From an uncultured Campylobacter sp. (GTDB lineage: Bacteria > Campylobacterota > Campylobacteria > Campylobacterales > Campylobacteraceae), in contig NZ_CAURPW010000015.1 of the NCBI RefSeq assembly GCF_963526985.1, positions 1 to 43,411 of the forward strand: a stretch of 43,411 nt of DNA. Reading direction: 5' to 3'. Shown here one piece after another: positions 8,594 to 16,313 of the stretch (the stretch's first letter is position 1; every line of letters begins with the position of its first letter). A program made the translations under genes and the position numbers. The notes beneath the pieces are model-generated. The model was not told the origin of the DNA and made no database searches. It was given only the letters and a program-made list of their open reading frames with translations.

Positions 8594-9208
8594 ATGCAAA
8601 CTGGTATAAACGCTCTACGCCAAAACCCATATACGCCGCAAGCTCAAGATAGCAAGGAAGCGGTAAATTCGGATCAAAAAAAGATACGGGAAGCTTACGC
8701 AAATATTGACGCAAAGCAGCTAACAAATAGCTATTTGGCTAATTTTCAAGATATCGCGGGCTTAAATTCGAACTCGAATCTTTTATCTCAAGTTTGGACT
8801 TTTAGCGGCTCGGCAAATTTTAGCGATGTATCCGGCTCTCAAAGCAAAAGCGCAAATTCTCTCGAAGATATCTTATCGGCCGTTGATTTTAAGACGATAG
8901 GCTACGAGGGCAAACCTATATGGCAACTAAGCCAGAGCGAAGCTAGCGATTTAGTTAGCGAGAATGGATTTTTCGGTATCGCAAATACTGCGGATAGGAT
9001 TTCAAATTTTATTATCAATGCCGCAGGAGACGATCTGGAAAAATTGCAAGCGGGAAAAGAAGGCATGCAAAGAGGCTTTAAAGAGGCAGAAAAAATTTGG
9101 GGCGGCAAGCTGCCTGAAATTTCGCAAAAAACTATAGAAAAGGCCACGCAAAGTATAGATAAAAGAATAGCCGAACTCGGCGGGAACGTCCTTAGTGTTC
9201 AAGCTTAA
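8594..9208 (+). CDS. Conserved DUF5610-like protein, often named 'hydrogenase-4 component G'
   Basis: 204 aa, soluble, no signal or membrane segment. Similar Campylobacter and Helicobacter proteins are often labelled 'hydrogenase-4 component G', but nothing here shows a hydrogenase: no cysteine motif, no membrane span and no hyf/hyc neighbours. Residues about 130-195 hold the most distinctive block (GFFGIANTADRISNFIINAAGDD, then EGMQRGFKEAEKIWGGKLPEI, then a helix ending DKRIAEL), which I associate with DUF5610-type proteins. The N-terminal 30 residues are polar and disordered-looking (NPYTPQAQDSKEA), as in proteins linked to flagella or secretion. Function unknown. It overlaps the next gene by 14 bases. 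Confidence 0.8.
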   Translation: MQTGINALRQNPYTPQAQDSKEAVNSDQKKIREAYANIDAKQLTNSYLANFQDIAGLNSNSNLLSQVWTFSGSANFSDVSGSQSKSANSLEDILSAVDFKTIGYEGKPIWQLSQSEASDLVSENGFFGIANTADRISNFIINAAGDDLEKLQAGKEGMQRGFKEAEKIWGGKLPEISQKTIEKATQSIDKRIAELGGNVLSVQA

Positions 9209-9653
9209 ATTTATAACCCTAACGGCAATTTCGCTCGCGATAAGCGGCTGTTCGTGGTCGTCCGGTAATGCGCCCGCTCCAAAAAAAATAAATCAAAAAC
9301 CGCCCGTTCAAAAGCCGGCTTTAAACGGTTCTTTGCGCGGCGTAATACTAGACGTAGCCTATCAAGACGGTAAATATTGCTACTATATCAGCTCTATCGG
9401 CGCCTCAAACGGCAAACTGCCAAGCGGTAAATATTGCGGTGGCAGGTTGTATTTCTCAGCCGGCGATACGGTTTACGTCAGAGTATCAAATAACTATATC
9501 GCCGATATGATACTCATAAAAAATGGCGATAGTCGCAAAAGCGCGGTACGTAAATCTAAGCAAAAAGTAGCCACAAAAAACACGCAAAAGCAAGAACCGA
9601 CTAAAAAAATTGTAATCGATGTCCCTAAAAGCGAAAATATCAGCTTTGATTAG
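9195..9653 (+). CDS. Small outer-membrane-type lipoprotein of unknown function
   Basis: 152 aa from a GTG start at 9195; no ATG is available before the signal sequence. Residues 1-19 are a lipoprotein signal (TAISLAISGC, lipidated Cys19), followed by a Pro/Lys-rich linker. Residues 48-110 form a compact beta domain with two cysteines in similar settings (DGKYCYYIS and SGKYCGGRLYF), then SAGDTVYVRVSNNYIADMILIKNG. The C-terminus is Lys-rich. I do not recognise the family. The start lies within the end of the preceding gene, so the two are probably co-translated; a strong terminator follows. Confidence 0.75.
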   Translation: MFKLKFITLTAISLAISGCSWSSGNAPAPKKINQKPPVQKPALNGSLRGVILDVAYQDGKYCYYISSIGASNGKLPSGKYCGGRLYFSAGDTVYVRVSNNYIADMILIKNGDSRKSAVRKSKQKVATKNTQKQEPTKKIVIDVPKSENISFD

Positions 9654-9715
9654 CCGTTGATTTACCGAAATATTTTATAATTCTGGCAAGCAATCAAAGT
9701 TAGAACTCCTTTTAG

Positions 9716-9746
9716 AAAGGGGATGTGTATCCCCTTTTTTATTTTT
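9716..9746 (+). terminator. Rho-independent terminator
   Basis: AAAGGGGAT (9716-9724), loop GTGT, ATCCCCTTT (9729-9737), then a T-rich tract TTTATTTTT. A classical terminator closing the 8594-9653 pair. Confidence 0.9.
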
Positions 9747-9907
9747 AAAATCCTTTTTTCATTTATCGTTTTTAAGTTTTATCCTTAATTTATATACGTT
9801 GATAATATCTAGTATCAATAATATCGTACTAAATGCCCTATTTTTGCCTAAATTTACTCTAGGCATATAAAATTTTATTATTAAGCTTGTAACGCTAGGT
9901 TTTGTGC

Positions 9908-9913
9908 TAAAAT
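9908..9913 (+). promoter_or_regulatory. Extended -10 of the first porin gene
   Basis: TGC-TAAAAT 32 bases upstream of the ATG at 9945, with GAAGGAGAT as the ribosome site. This fits the Campylobacter pattern of a TGn-extended -10 and weak -35. Confidence 0.5.
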
Positions 9914-9944
9914 TACGCTAATCAACTTTTATGAAGGAGATCTT

Positions 9945-11132
9945 ATGAAACTCGCTAAAATTTCTTTAGCTGCTTTGGTTGCGCTAGGCGCTTTTTCTAC
10001 TTTAAATGCTACTCCGCTTGAGGAAGCTATTAAAAACGTAGATTTTTCAGGATTTGCAAGATACAGATATACTAGCGATAAGGTAAAGCTTAACGATGCT
10101 AAAACAACTAACGCTAATCATAGATTTAGATTTGTAGGTACTTTTAAAGCTGCTCTTGACGATAATTTCTTCGGCGTACTCGGCCTAAGATACGATTCAA
10201 AGGATGGTTCTGGATTTAACACCGACACCACTGATACTCAAAGCGCTCTAGCAGTTAGAGAATTTTACCTTGGCTATACTGTAGGCAACACTACCATTAC
10301 GGCCGGTAAACAGTTTGTGGGAACATATTTTGATGATGACTTAGCCGGTACGGGCCTAAGAGTAGTTAATACTGATATATCGGGTCTTACTCTAGTAGGC
10401 ATTGCGTTTGACGCGCTTGAGACCAGCGGTATCCGAGATTACGACGGTAAGTTATTGCCAAGCCTAAACGCGGGCGGTAAAACTAATAGCCTTAACCTTT
10501 ATGGCTTAGGAGCTATGGGAAGTTATGATATCGTAAATTTCAAAGCTTGGTGGGCATATCTTGAAGATACTGCAAATCTTTTTGCGGCTGATGCTGCCTT
10601 GAAGTTAGATTTTGATGCTGTAAAAGTAGGCGTTCAAGGTCAATATGTTCACAATGAATCTGACGATAACGACTTTGGCGATGCAAATTTCTTTGCTACT
10701 AAGGGCGACGTAGGATTTTTTGGAGTCGGTTTAAATGCGGGTTATATCTACTTTAAAGCCGACGATAATAAAAAATCGTTTGTAACTATCGAAGATAACG
10801 GTAAGCTAATCAACCCTGCTAAGATTATAAACTCTGTGATGACAAGTAGCGCTCAGTACTACAACAATATCAAAGACAAGAATGATTATTGGTTTATCGG
10901 AGCTTCGTATAAATTTGACAAATTCGGCGTTTTTGCTAACTATATAGACGGTAAAGGATATAGCTGGCAATACGCAAAAAGAGTTGATAGAGATGAGTGG
11001 AACGTCGGCGGTAACTACTCTTACAGCAAAAAACTTAACTTCTCTACATTCTATGCGGCAGCCAAAGAGAAAAACGGAGACTTTAGACACAAACAAGATC
11101 GTATAAGATTTGAAGCAAAATATAGCTTCTAA
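9945..11132 (+). CDS. Campylobacter-type major outer membrane porin (MOMP family), first copy
   Basis: General diffusion porin of the Campylobacter major outer membrane protein family. 395 aa. Residues 1-22 are a signal peptide (LAALVALGAFSTLNA). The mature start TPLEEAIKNVDFSGFARYRY is typical, the body alternates amphipathic strands with Asp/Asn-rich loops, and the protein ends in an aromatic C-terminus (RFEAKYSF) needed for barrel insertion. It is a paralogue of the porin at 11961-13151: blocks such as FKAALDDNFFGVL, REFYLGY and TTITAGKQ recur in both. It has its own promoter and terminator, which points to independent expression. Confidence 0.93.
   Translation: MKLAKISLAALVALGAFSTLNATPLEEAIKNVDFSGFARYRYTSDKVKLNDAKTTNANHRFRFVGTFKAALDDNFFGVLGLRYDSKDGSGFNTDTTDTQSALAVREFYLGYTVGNTTITAGKQFVGTYFDDDLAGTGLRVVNTDISGLTLVGIAFDALETSGIRDYDGKLLPSLNAGGKTNSLNLYGLGAMGSYDIVNFKAWWAYLEDTANLFAADAALKLDFDAVKVGVQGQYVHNESDDNDFGDANFFATKGDVGFFGVGLNAGYIYFKADDNKKSFVTIEDNGKLINPAKIINSVMTSSAQYYNNIKDKNDYWFIGASYKFDKFGVFANYIDGKGYSWQYAKRVDRDEWNVGGNYSYSKKLNFSTFYAAAKEKNGDFRHKQDRIRFEAKYSF
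10017..10042 (+). repeat. 26-base exact repeat shared by the two porin genes (copy 1)
   Basis: This stretch, encoding the mature N-terminus of porin 1, is identical to 12036-12061 in porin 2. Such identity can serve recombination between the copies, which would delete or exchange the cytochrome gene between them. Confidence 0.85.
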
Positions 11133-11154
11133 TAAAAACCGATCTCTTTTATGC

Positions 11155-11160
11155 TATAAT
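11155..11160 (+). promoter_or_regulatory. Possible extended -10 before the cytochrome gene
   Basis: ATGC-TATAAT is a strong extended -10, but the predicted start of transcription falls inside the terminator hairpin at 11162-11185. Either the hairpin does not stop transcripts begun here, or the match is chance. Confidence 0.35.
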
Positions 11161-11161
11161 A

Positions 11162-11192
11162 CCAAGCAAAATTCCATTTGCTTGGGATTTTT
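11162..11192 (+). terminator. Rho-independent terminator of the first porin gene
   Basis: CCAAGCAAA (11162-11170), loop ATTCCA, TTTGCTTGG (11177-11185), then GATTTTT. A perfect 9-bp stem 30 bases after the porin stop. Confidence 0.85.
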
Positions 11193-11215
11193 AAATTTAT
11201 CCACAAAGGTTTTTT

Positions 11216-11776
11216 ATGAAATTTACTAAATTTTCGCTTTTGGCATGTCTTTGCATTTTTTCTTTTGCAGCCGATGAGCCTAGTTATATATTTGAGGCAA
11301 AGGGCGAATTTGCAAAAGAGTTAAAAAGTTTGGTAGAAAAATATTCTAAAGACGAAAACATAAGTATAAACGTTTATGAAAAAGCTCCCGAAATGGATAG
11401 CGGAGGCAAATTTTTAAATATCGGCGTAGATAGCAAAAGAAGATATAGCATAGAAAAAGGTCGAGAACTATACGCTAAAAACTGTGCTTCTTGTCATGGT
11501 GAAGATGGCAGCAAAAGAGCTTACGGCTCATCAGAAAAGCTAACTAATATAAGCGCTGAGGCTATCGAAGCTGCTTTTTCAGGCTATCTAAACGACTCTG
11601 AATACGGTGGAAATATGAGAAATTTAATGAAAACCGTAGCAGCAAAAACGACCTATAATGATTTAGGTGCTATAATAGCTTTTTTAAAGGGTAAGGATGC
11701 GCTGCTAACTAGTGACTCATCTACTGAAAATTCTGATGTTTCAACTACTCCAACCCAGGGAAGCTACCTAAAATAA
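11216..11776 (+). CDS. Periplasmic mono-haem cytochrome c
   Basis: Exported class I-like cytochrome of unknown partner. 186 aa. Residues 1-18 are a signal peptide (FSLLACLCIFSFAA). Residues 20-75 are a non-haem N-terminal region. The haem site is C90-A-S-C93-H94 in LYAKNCASCHGEDGS, and the sixth ligand is probably a Met in GGNMRNLMKTVAAKT. The domain ends with AIIAFLKG, as in cytochrome c553-type proteins, and a Ser/Thr-rich tail follows. It lies between two porin genes and is not obviously in an operon with either. A role in periplasmic electron transfer, perhaps to a peroxidase or to Nap, is inference only. Confidence 0.88.
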   Translation: MKFTKFSLLACLCIFSFAADEPSYIFEAKGEFAKELKSLVEKYSKDENISINVYEKAPEMDSGGKFLNIGVDSKRRYSIEKGRELYAKNCASCHGEDGSKRAYGSSEKLTNISAEAIEAAFSGYLNDSEYGGNMRNLMKTVAAKTTYNDLGAIIAFLKGKDALLTSDSSTENSDVSTTPTQGSYLK

Positions 11777-11784
11777 TTAATTTT

Positions 11785-11820
11785 GCCGAGTCTTATAAAC
11801 TCGGCTATCTCCAGATTTTT
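11785..11820 (+). terminator. Candidate terminator after the cytochrome gene
   Basis: GCCGAGT (11785-11791) and ACTCGGC (11799-11805) form a 7-bp stem with a 7-base loop. The T run (ATTTTT) comes only ten bases later, so the match is imperfect. Confidence 0.5.
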
Positions 11821-11919
11821 CTTAATTTATGTCAGTTTCTATATTATATCTCGGTAAATGTTCGGTAATTTTTAACGAGAATCTTTAGATTTTTAAGCTT
11901 ACTAAAGGTTATTTTATGC

Positions 11920-11925
11920 TAATAT
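11920..11925 (+). promoter_or_regulatory. Extended -10 of the second porin gene
   Basis: TATGC-TAATAT, 36 bases upstream of the ATG at 11961, followed by a GAGGAGA ribosome site. Confidence 0.5.
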
Positions 11926-11960
11926 TCCAAAATATTTAATTTTATTTGAGGAGAATATAA

Positions 11961-13151
11961 ATGAAGATTGCTAAAATTTCATTGGCAACTTTGGTTGCAC
12001 TAGGTGCTTTTTCAACCGTAGCGAGTGCTACGCCTCTTGAGGAAGCTATTAAAAACGTAGACCTTTCAGGATATGCTAGATATAGATATAACAATGTAGC
12101 AGTCAAAAACGCTAACGGCGTAAAAGATAATACGACTGCACATCATCAGTTTAAGTCAGAATTTTCTTTTAAAGCTGCGCTTGATGATAATTTCTTCGGT
12201 GTTTTAACACTTAGATATAATTCATCTGATAGTTCTGCTTTCGGCGCTGACAACAGAACTGACAACACTGATACTACAAGCCCATTTAATGTTAAAGAAT
12301 TTTACTTAGGATATAAAGTAGGTGCTACTACTATAACTGCAGGTAAACAAACTATAGGTTCATTCTTTACCGATGATGCTGTAGGCACCGGCGTAAGAGT
12401 AGAAAATCAAGATATTACCGGCTTGACTCTAACCGCATTTGCATTTGATGCTCTAGAGAACAATAATGAGAGCGACGGTGCTATTTACACTAATGCTCCT
12501 GGTATTTTCAATAATAACCTATATGCGGTAGCTGCTATAGGTTCTTATGATCCGGTAAGCTTCCAACTATGGTATGCATCTTTGGTTGATTCGGTTAATC
12601 TTATTATAGGCGACGTAAACTTTAGCCTTGATATTACCGATAGCGTTAATGTCGGAGCAAGAGCTCAATATGCTCACGCGGACATAGACAATGATGTAGG
12701 CGCAAATTTTAAAGATACCGATTTTTATGCTACTGAGCTTGGTACTAAACTATTTGGTGCTGACGTAGCTGCCGGTTATATTGGATATAAAGTTCATGAT
12801 AAAGCTAACGGTTTTGTAAGTCTAGAGGATCAAGGTTCATTTATAGAGGTTGGTGAGATAAAATCAGCTCTAGATTATACTGCTCTTCAAGGTAGAGGTA
12901 ACTTCTGGTTCTTAAAAGGCGGATATACTTTTGCTGATAAATTTAGACTAGGCGGCGAGTACTCTAATGGTAAAGTTAGAGATGCTGCAAACGTAAAAGA
13001 GAAGTATCAAGAGTATGTAGCTAGACTATCTTATGATTACAGCGCTAAGCTTCAGTTCTCAAGCTTCTACGCTTATGAAATCAATAAACACCAAGATAGC
13101 TCGAAAGATAAGACTAAATTCTTAAGATTCCAAGCTAAATACTCATTCTAA
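11961..13151 (+). CDS. Campylobacter-type major outer membrane porin (MOMP family), second copy
   Basis: 396-aa porin closely related to the one at 9945. Signal peptide residues 1-23 (ALGAFSTVASA), mature start TPLEEAIKNVDLSGYARYRY, Asp/Asn-rich loops, and the aromatic end RFQAKYSF. A 26-base stretch encoding the mature start is identical in both copies (10017-10042 and 12036-12061), whereas loop regions differ greatly, as expected for surface-exposed, antigenically variable parts. Separate promoter and a strong terminator. The duplication probably predates this strain given the loop divergence (inference). Confidence 0.93.
   Translation: MKIAKISLATLVALGAFSTVASATPLEEAIKNVDLSGYARYRYNNVAVKNANGVKDNTTAHHQFKSEFSFKAALDDNFFGVLTLRYNSSDSSAFGADNRTDNTDTTSPFNVKEFYLGYKVGATTITAGKQTIGSFFTDDAVGTGVRVENQDITGLTLTAFAFDALENNNESDGAIYTNAPGIFNNNLYAVAAIGSYDPVSFQLWYASLVDSVNLIIGDVNFSLDITDSVNVGARAQYAHADIDNDVGANFKDTDFYATELGTKLFGADVAAGYIGYKVHDKANGFVSLEDQGSFIEVGEIKSALDYTALQGRGNFWFLKGGYTFADKFRLGGEYSNGKVRDAANVKEKYQEYVARLSYDYSAKLQFSSFYAYEINKHQDSSKDKTKFLRFQAKYSF
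12036..12061 (+). repeat. 26-base exact repeat shared by the two porin genes (copy 2)
   Basis: Identical to 10017-10042. Both copies are in frame and encode the residues LEEAIKNVD. Confidence 0.85.
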
Positions 13152-13155
13152 TTTA

Positions 13156-13187
13156 AAACCTCGGGCTTAGTCCCGAGGTTTATTTTT
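13156..13187 (+). terminator. Rho-independent terminator of the second porin gene
   Basis: AAACCTCGGG (13156-13165), loop CTTAGT, CCCGAGGTTT (13172-13181), then ATTTTT. Perfect 10-bp stem four bases after the stop codon. Confidence 0.92.
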
Positions 13188-14772
13188 ACTATTTTAATTT
13201 TCTTACCGATAGTTATATAAATTACTTAATTTTTCTATTTATCTTCAGTATCGCCAGTTTTACTCTATCTTATCTGTATTTATAGTTATATAAAGTCGAC
13301 AAAATCATTGCTAACTTAAAAACAAGTGCATCAGATCAAACTACCGATTGGATTAAAGGGCTCAAGATAGTCCAAATCAACCTTTTTAAAGGGTATATTG
13401 ACGGCTAGTGCTGTGAATTTATTTTGCTGTCGGTGAAGCAACATCTGGACTTTAAAACATATCGTTATGCTGATAAAGGGCCTTTACCCTTGTAAGGAGA
13501 GGAAGTGAATTTAAGAAGTAGGTTTAGAATAAGTTGTAAAGCCCTCTATTATTTTTTTATAAAAGTATTCCATTCTATGTCACCCAAATTTTAGCCAATT
13601 ATGACAGATGTGAAAATATTTGTAGTTACACCCCAAAAGCCAGAAAGACGGAATTTAAAGCGCCTTTATAAAAAATAAAATTTCTAAAATGTCTTATTTA
13701 GCTAAATTTAGAGGTAGCTTCATGTAAAATTTTTATGTAAAGAATGTCTAAATATACATTTTGCAACATAGCCGCCATAGTAAGTCAAGTATACGTATTT
13801 ATTAGCAAGGCCCTAAGCAGCTTTTTTAAAAGAAAATGCCACTACTCATACAATAAGGTATTATCCGAGCTAAGTCAAAACCTTAGTATTTGTCTATTGA
13901 TGCAACGATCTGCGTTATTTTGCAGCAGTTCATATTAGATACCCTGTCCATTTCATGGGAATTTTATTCTATAAGCCATTATATCTATTTTAGCGGTTGA
14001 AAAATCCTCGTCGCTAATTAAATCTAAAACGGTAGCAGCATCGTTAATGGACGACGCATTAAAGCCCTGGTAGTAAAATTATTAACATAAAGTCTAGCGC
14101 TTATAAATCCGCTAGAAACGCGAGTGTTTAAATTTACCGCACTACGGCCAGTTGTGATTTAGGTTAATCTTAGCTTGGGCTATCCCGTAAAACTTTAGAT
14201 ATCGTTTTGTGCATTTTAATGCTTAATAGCCTGCCTACGCAGCAAAATTTCGTTAGATTTGATTTTGCAATTTGGACTTAAATCATTTGCCTAAATTTAC
14301 TCGTTTTCTAAAGTTACGAAAAATAAGCTATCAGCGAAAATCATAAAAATTTACTATCGTAGCGGTAAAATATCCAAATTTAGCTTCTTTGTCTTTATGG
14401 CTGCAGCAAAAGGTATCGACGGCGCGAGAGCCGTTACACAAATAAAATTTGAGCCGTGCGTCTCCTGCTTTACTACCGCTAGTATGCATATCGCTGATAA
14501 AATCGGTTGAAGGCATAAAGCATGTCGGCGCAAATTTAAGGGCGGATAAAAATCGTTACGGTATAAAGATAAATAAATCAATAAACTACTCTAGCAAACT
14601 CCATATTTCTTAATACGATAATGACGCGTTTTTTATGAGCAAATTTAGCGCCTCGCTCCAAGTCTAAATTTAACCTGCTTAAAATATAGGGTTTGCTAAA
14701 TTTAAATCAAGGCGCGAATACATTTATGAGATAAAAAGACGTAAAGAGGGAGTAAAACTGCAAGTAGAGCGG
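13188..14772. other. 1.6-kb gene-poor region between porin 2 and dps
   Basis: No frame here has a credible start, ribosome site and recognisable product. The longest are about 60-75 codons (for example 13744-13938 on + and 14331-14516 and 14354-14581 on -) and look like chance frames or remnants: biased composition, no family signature, no GGAG site. Part of the region (13300-13560) has a less AAATTT-rich texture than most other gaps and could be the scar of a lost gene or element, but I cannot name it. Confidence 0.55.
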
Positions 14773-14787
14773 GGGGCTTTCGCCCCG
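14773..14787 (-). terminator. Stem-loop after dps, possible terminator
   Basis: On the minus strand GGGGC, loop GAAA, GCCCC, starting about five bases after the dps stop. The stem is GC-rich with a stable GNRA loop, but no T run follows, so termination strength is uncertain. Confidence 0.45.
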
Positions 14788-14791
14788 AAAA

Positions 14792-15229
14792 TTATGCCAA
14801 AGTAGCTTTTAGCATCCAGATAGCTTTTTCGTATTTGGCGATTTGATCTTGCGCCATAGTTACGGTCGTGCTGTCTTTTGCTTCCTCAGCGACTTCTTCT
14901 AGCTTTTTAAATTCGCCTAGCAAGTGCTCGTACTCGGCCAAAACGCCTTTTAAAACCTCGGTTGGGGTGTAGCTATCCTTGTTGTCTGTTTTTGGATGAG
15001 CTAGCTTGTTTAGCTCTTCTGTTTTAGTGATAGCTCTACCGCCTAGCTGTATAGCGCGCTCAGCGACATCGTCGAATATCTCCGCCATATCTTCATAAGC
15101 TTTTTCGGTGTATTCGTGAACGCTAAAGAACTGAATGCCTTTTACATACCAGTGATAGTCGTGAAATTTAACGAATAACGCATGAGCATCGGCCTGAATC
15201 TGATTTAATTGAGTAACAACTTTTGACAT
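14792..15229 (-). CDS. dps: Dps family ferritin-like DNA/iron-storage protein
   Basis: Forms hollow dodecamers that oxidise and store Fe(II) using peroxide, protecting DNA from oxidative damage; the Helicobacter homologue is the neutrophil-activating protein. 145 aa, the usual length. Ferroxidase-site residues are visible: H23 and H26 in VKFHDYHWYVKG, and D/E residues in EKAYEDMAEIFDDVAERAIQLGG. The start follows AAGGAGA. The promoter has an extended -10 at 15261-15266 and two direct repeats immediately upstream that may bind an iron or peroxide regulator. It is a single-gene unit. Confidence 0.95.
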   Translation of the reverse strand: MSKVVTQLNQIQADAHALFVKFHDYHWYVKGIQFFSVHEYTEKAYEDMAEIFDDVAERAIQLGGRAITKTEELNKLAHPKTDNKDSYTPTEVLKGVLAEYEHLLGEFKKLEEVAEEAKDSTTVTMAQDQIAKYEKAIWMLKATLA

Positions 15230-15260
15230 TTTGTCTCCTTTGATGTGATTTATGAGTGAA

Positions 15261-15266
15261 ATTATA
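15261..15266 (-). promoter_or_regulatory. Extended -10 of dps
   Basis: On the minus strand TATGC-TATAAT, a full match to the Campylobacter extended -10, 32 bases upstream of the dps ATG. Confidence 0.65.
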
Positions 15267-15290
15267 GCATAAAAACCTTAAAGAAAAATA

Positions 15291-15319
15291 TATTATCTAA
15301 TAAAAATTATTATCTGATA
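15291..15319 (-). promoter_or_regulatory. Direct repeats upstream of dps, candidate Fur/PerR-type operator
   Basis: TATTATCTAATA (15291-15302) and TATTATCTGATA (15308-15319) on the plus strand differ at one base and are spaced 17 bases start to start. They lie at the -35 side of the dps promoter, where an iron or peroxide regulator would act. No consensus search was possible. Confidence 0.4.
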
Positions 15320-15450
15320 TTTTTTGAGATTATAGCTATATTTTCAAAGTATCGATTTAAAGCCCAAAGCCTTAGCGCAGCGAACGATTTCTCGTAATAT
15401 AAAATTTGATTTACGCAATTTGGGCAATACTAGGCGCAAAAGCCTGCAAC

Positions 15451-15527
15451 GTGATACGATTTGCGTAGCCTTTTGCCTAAAGCGTCCTAAAGGTCGCAAG
15501 CCAGGACTAAAAGGCAAATTAAATCAC
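15451..15527. other. Nested inverted segments, possible structured element
   Basis: Four complementary pairs are nested: GTGAT (15451) with ATCAC (15523), TTTGCCT (15472) with AGGCAAA (15512), and GTCCT (15484) with AGGAC (15503), around the loop AAAGGTCGCAAGCC. It could be a structured RNA, or the trace of a small repeat element; it lies upstream of the promoter at 15689. Confidence 0.35.
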
Positions 15528-15688
15528 GGCTGAAATTTGCTTTTAGGATTTGATTTTAGCCAAAGGCGCTTTTAGAGGGAAATTTATGCTTAATAGCATT
15601 TTGTTTGCCGTAAAACTCGCTCGCATTTGCCGCAAATTTTATTCGTAGCGCTCAAATCGCTACGCCTTAAATTTCTAACGTTTTTCGC

Positions 15689-15694
15689 TATAAT
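15689..15694 (+). promoter_or_regulatory. -10 box of the Sel1 gene pair
   Basis: TATAAT in TTCGCTATAATCACG, 29 bases before the ATG at 15723. Confidence 0.6.
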
Positions 15695-15722
15695 CACGCG
15701 TTAAATTTTAAAAAGGATGCGA

Positions 15723-16313
15723 ATGAAAAAGTTTTTATTTGCCGCCGTTATGCTTTTTAGCGCGGCGTTTGCGACTGATTTGCAAAGCGAAAATTTAGCT
15801 AGCCTAAAAGCTCAGTGCCAAAGCGGCGATGCGGCAAAATGCGCGGTTTTGGGCGACGCGTATTATGAAGAATACATCGCTTCGGGCGACGAGGAGGCAC
15901 GCAAGCTATCGGCCGCAGCCTTTAAAGAGGCGTGCGATAAAGGAGACGGCGAAGGCTGCGCGGGACTAGGGCTGTCTTATATCGACGAGGGCGACGCGGC
16001 AGCGAGCGAAAAGCTACTAGAAAAAACCTGCGATGAGCTAAAAACCGCTACCGCGTGCTACAATCTCGGCTTTTTTAAAATCGACGGACACGGGGGCTTT
16101 AAACAAGACGTAAAGGGAGCGATGAAATACTACGAAAAGGCTTGCGACCTTGGCTATGCGGCAGGTTGCGACGAGCTAGGCGGTATCTACAACGTAGGCG
16201 AAGCGGACGTAAAAGCGGATGAAAATAAGGCTCTAAAATACTACGAAAAATCCTGCGCCCTAGGCGGTAAAGACGGTTGCGACGCGGTAAAACTGATAAA
16301 AGACGGTAAATGA
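15723..16313 (+). CDS. Periplasmic Sel1-repeat, cysteine-rich protein (Hcp-like), first of two
   Basis: 196 aa from the ATG at 15723, correctly spaced from AAAAGG; an ATG six bases earlier overlaps that ribosome site. Residues 1-16 are a signal peptide (KFLFAAVMLFSAAFA). The rest is a set of Sel1-like helical repeats with paired cysteines about eight residues apart (CQSGDAAKC, CDKGDGEGC, CDLGYAAGC, CALGGKDGC), the hallmark of the Helicobacter cysteine-rich protein family, whose repeats are each stapled by a disulfide. Some members bind penicillin or modulate the host; the function here is unknown. Its TGA overlaps the next ATG. Confidence 0.88.
   Translation: MKKFLFAAVMLFSAAFATDLQSENLASLKAQCQSGDAAKCAVLGDAYYEEYIASGDEEARKLSAAAFKEACDKGDGEGCAGLGLSYIDEGDAAASEKLLEKTCDELKTATACYNLGFFKIDGHGGFKQDVKGAMKYYEKACDLGYAAGCDELGGIYNVGEADVKADENKALKYYEKSCALGGKDGCDAVKLIKDGK

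Larger units (their letters stand above)
15320..15722. other. Intergenic region upstream of the Sel1 gene pair
   Basis: About 400 bases without a coding frame I trust. It contains a nested set of complementary segments at 15451-15527 (listed separately) and the promoter of the next gene at 15689-15694. Confidence 0.55.

Noticed and set aside
13744..13938. 64-codon plus-strand frame in the gene-poor region
   Set aside because: No ribosome site, biased Ser/Tyr/Lys composition and no recognisable family; likely chance or a remnant.
14331..14581. Two overlapping minus-strand frames of 61 and 75 codons
   Set aside because: Neither has a ribosome site or family likeness, and they occupy the same DNA in different frames.
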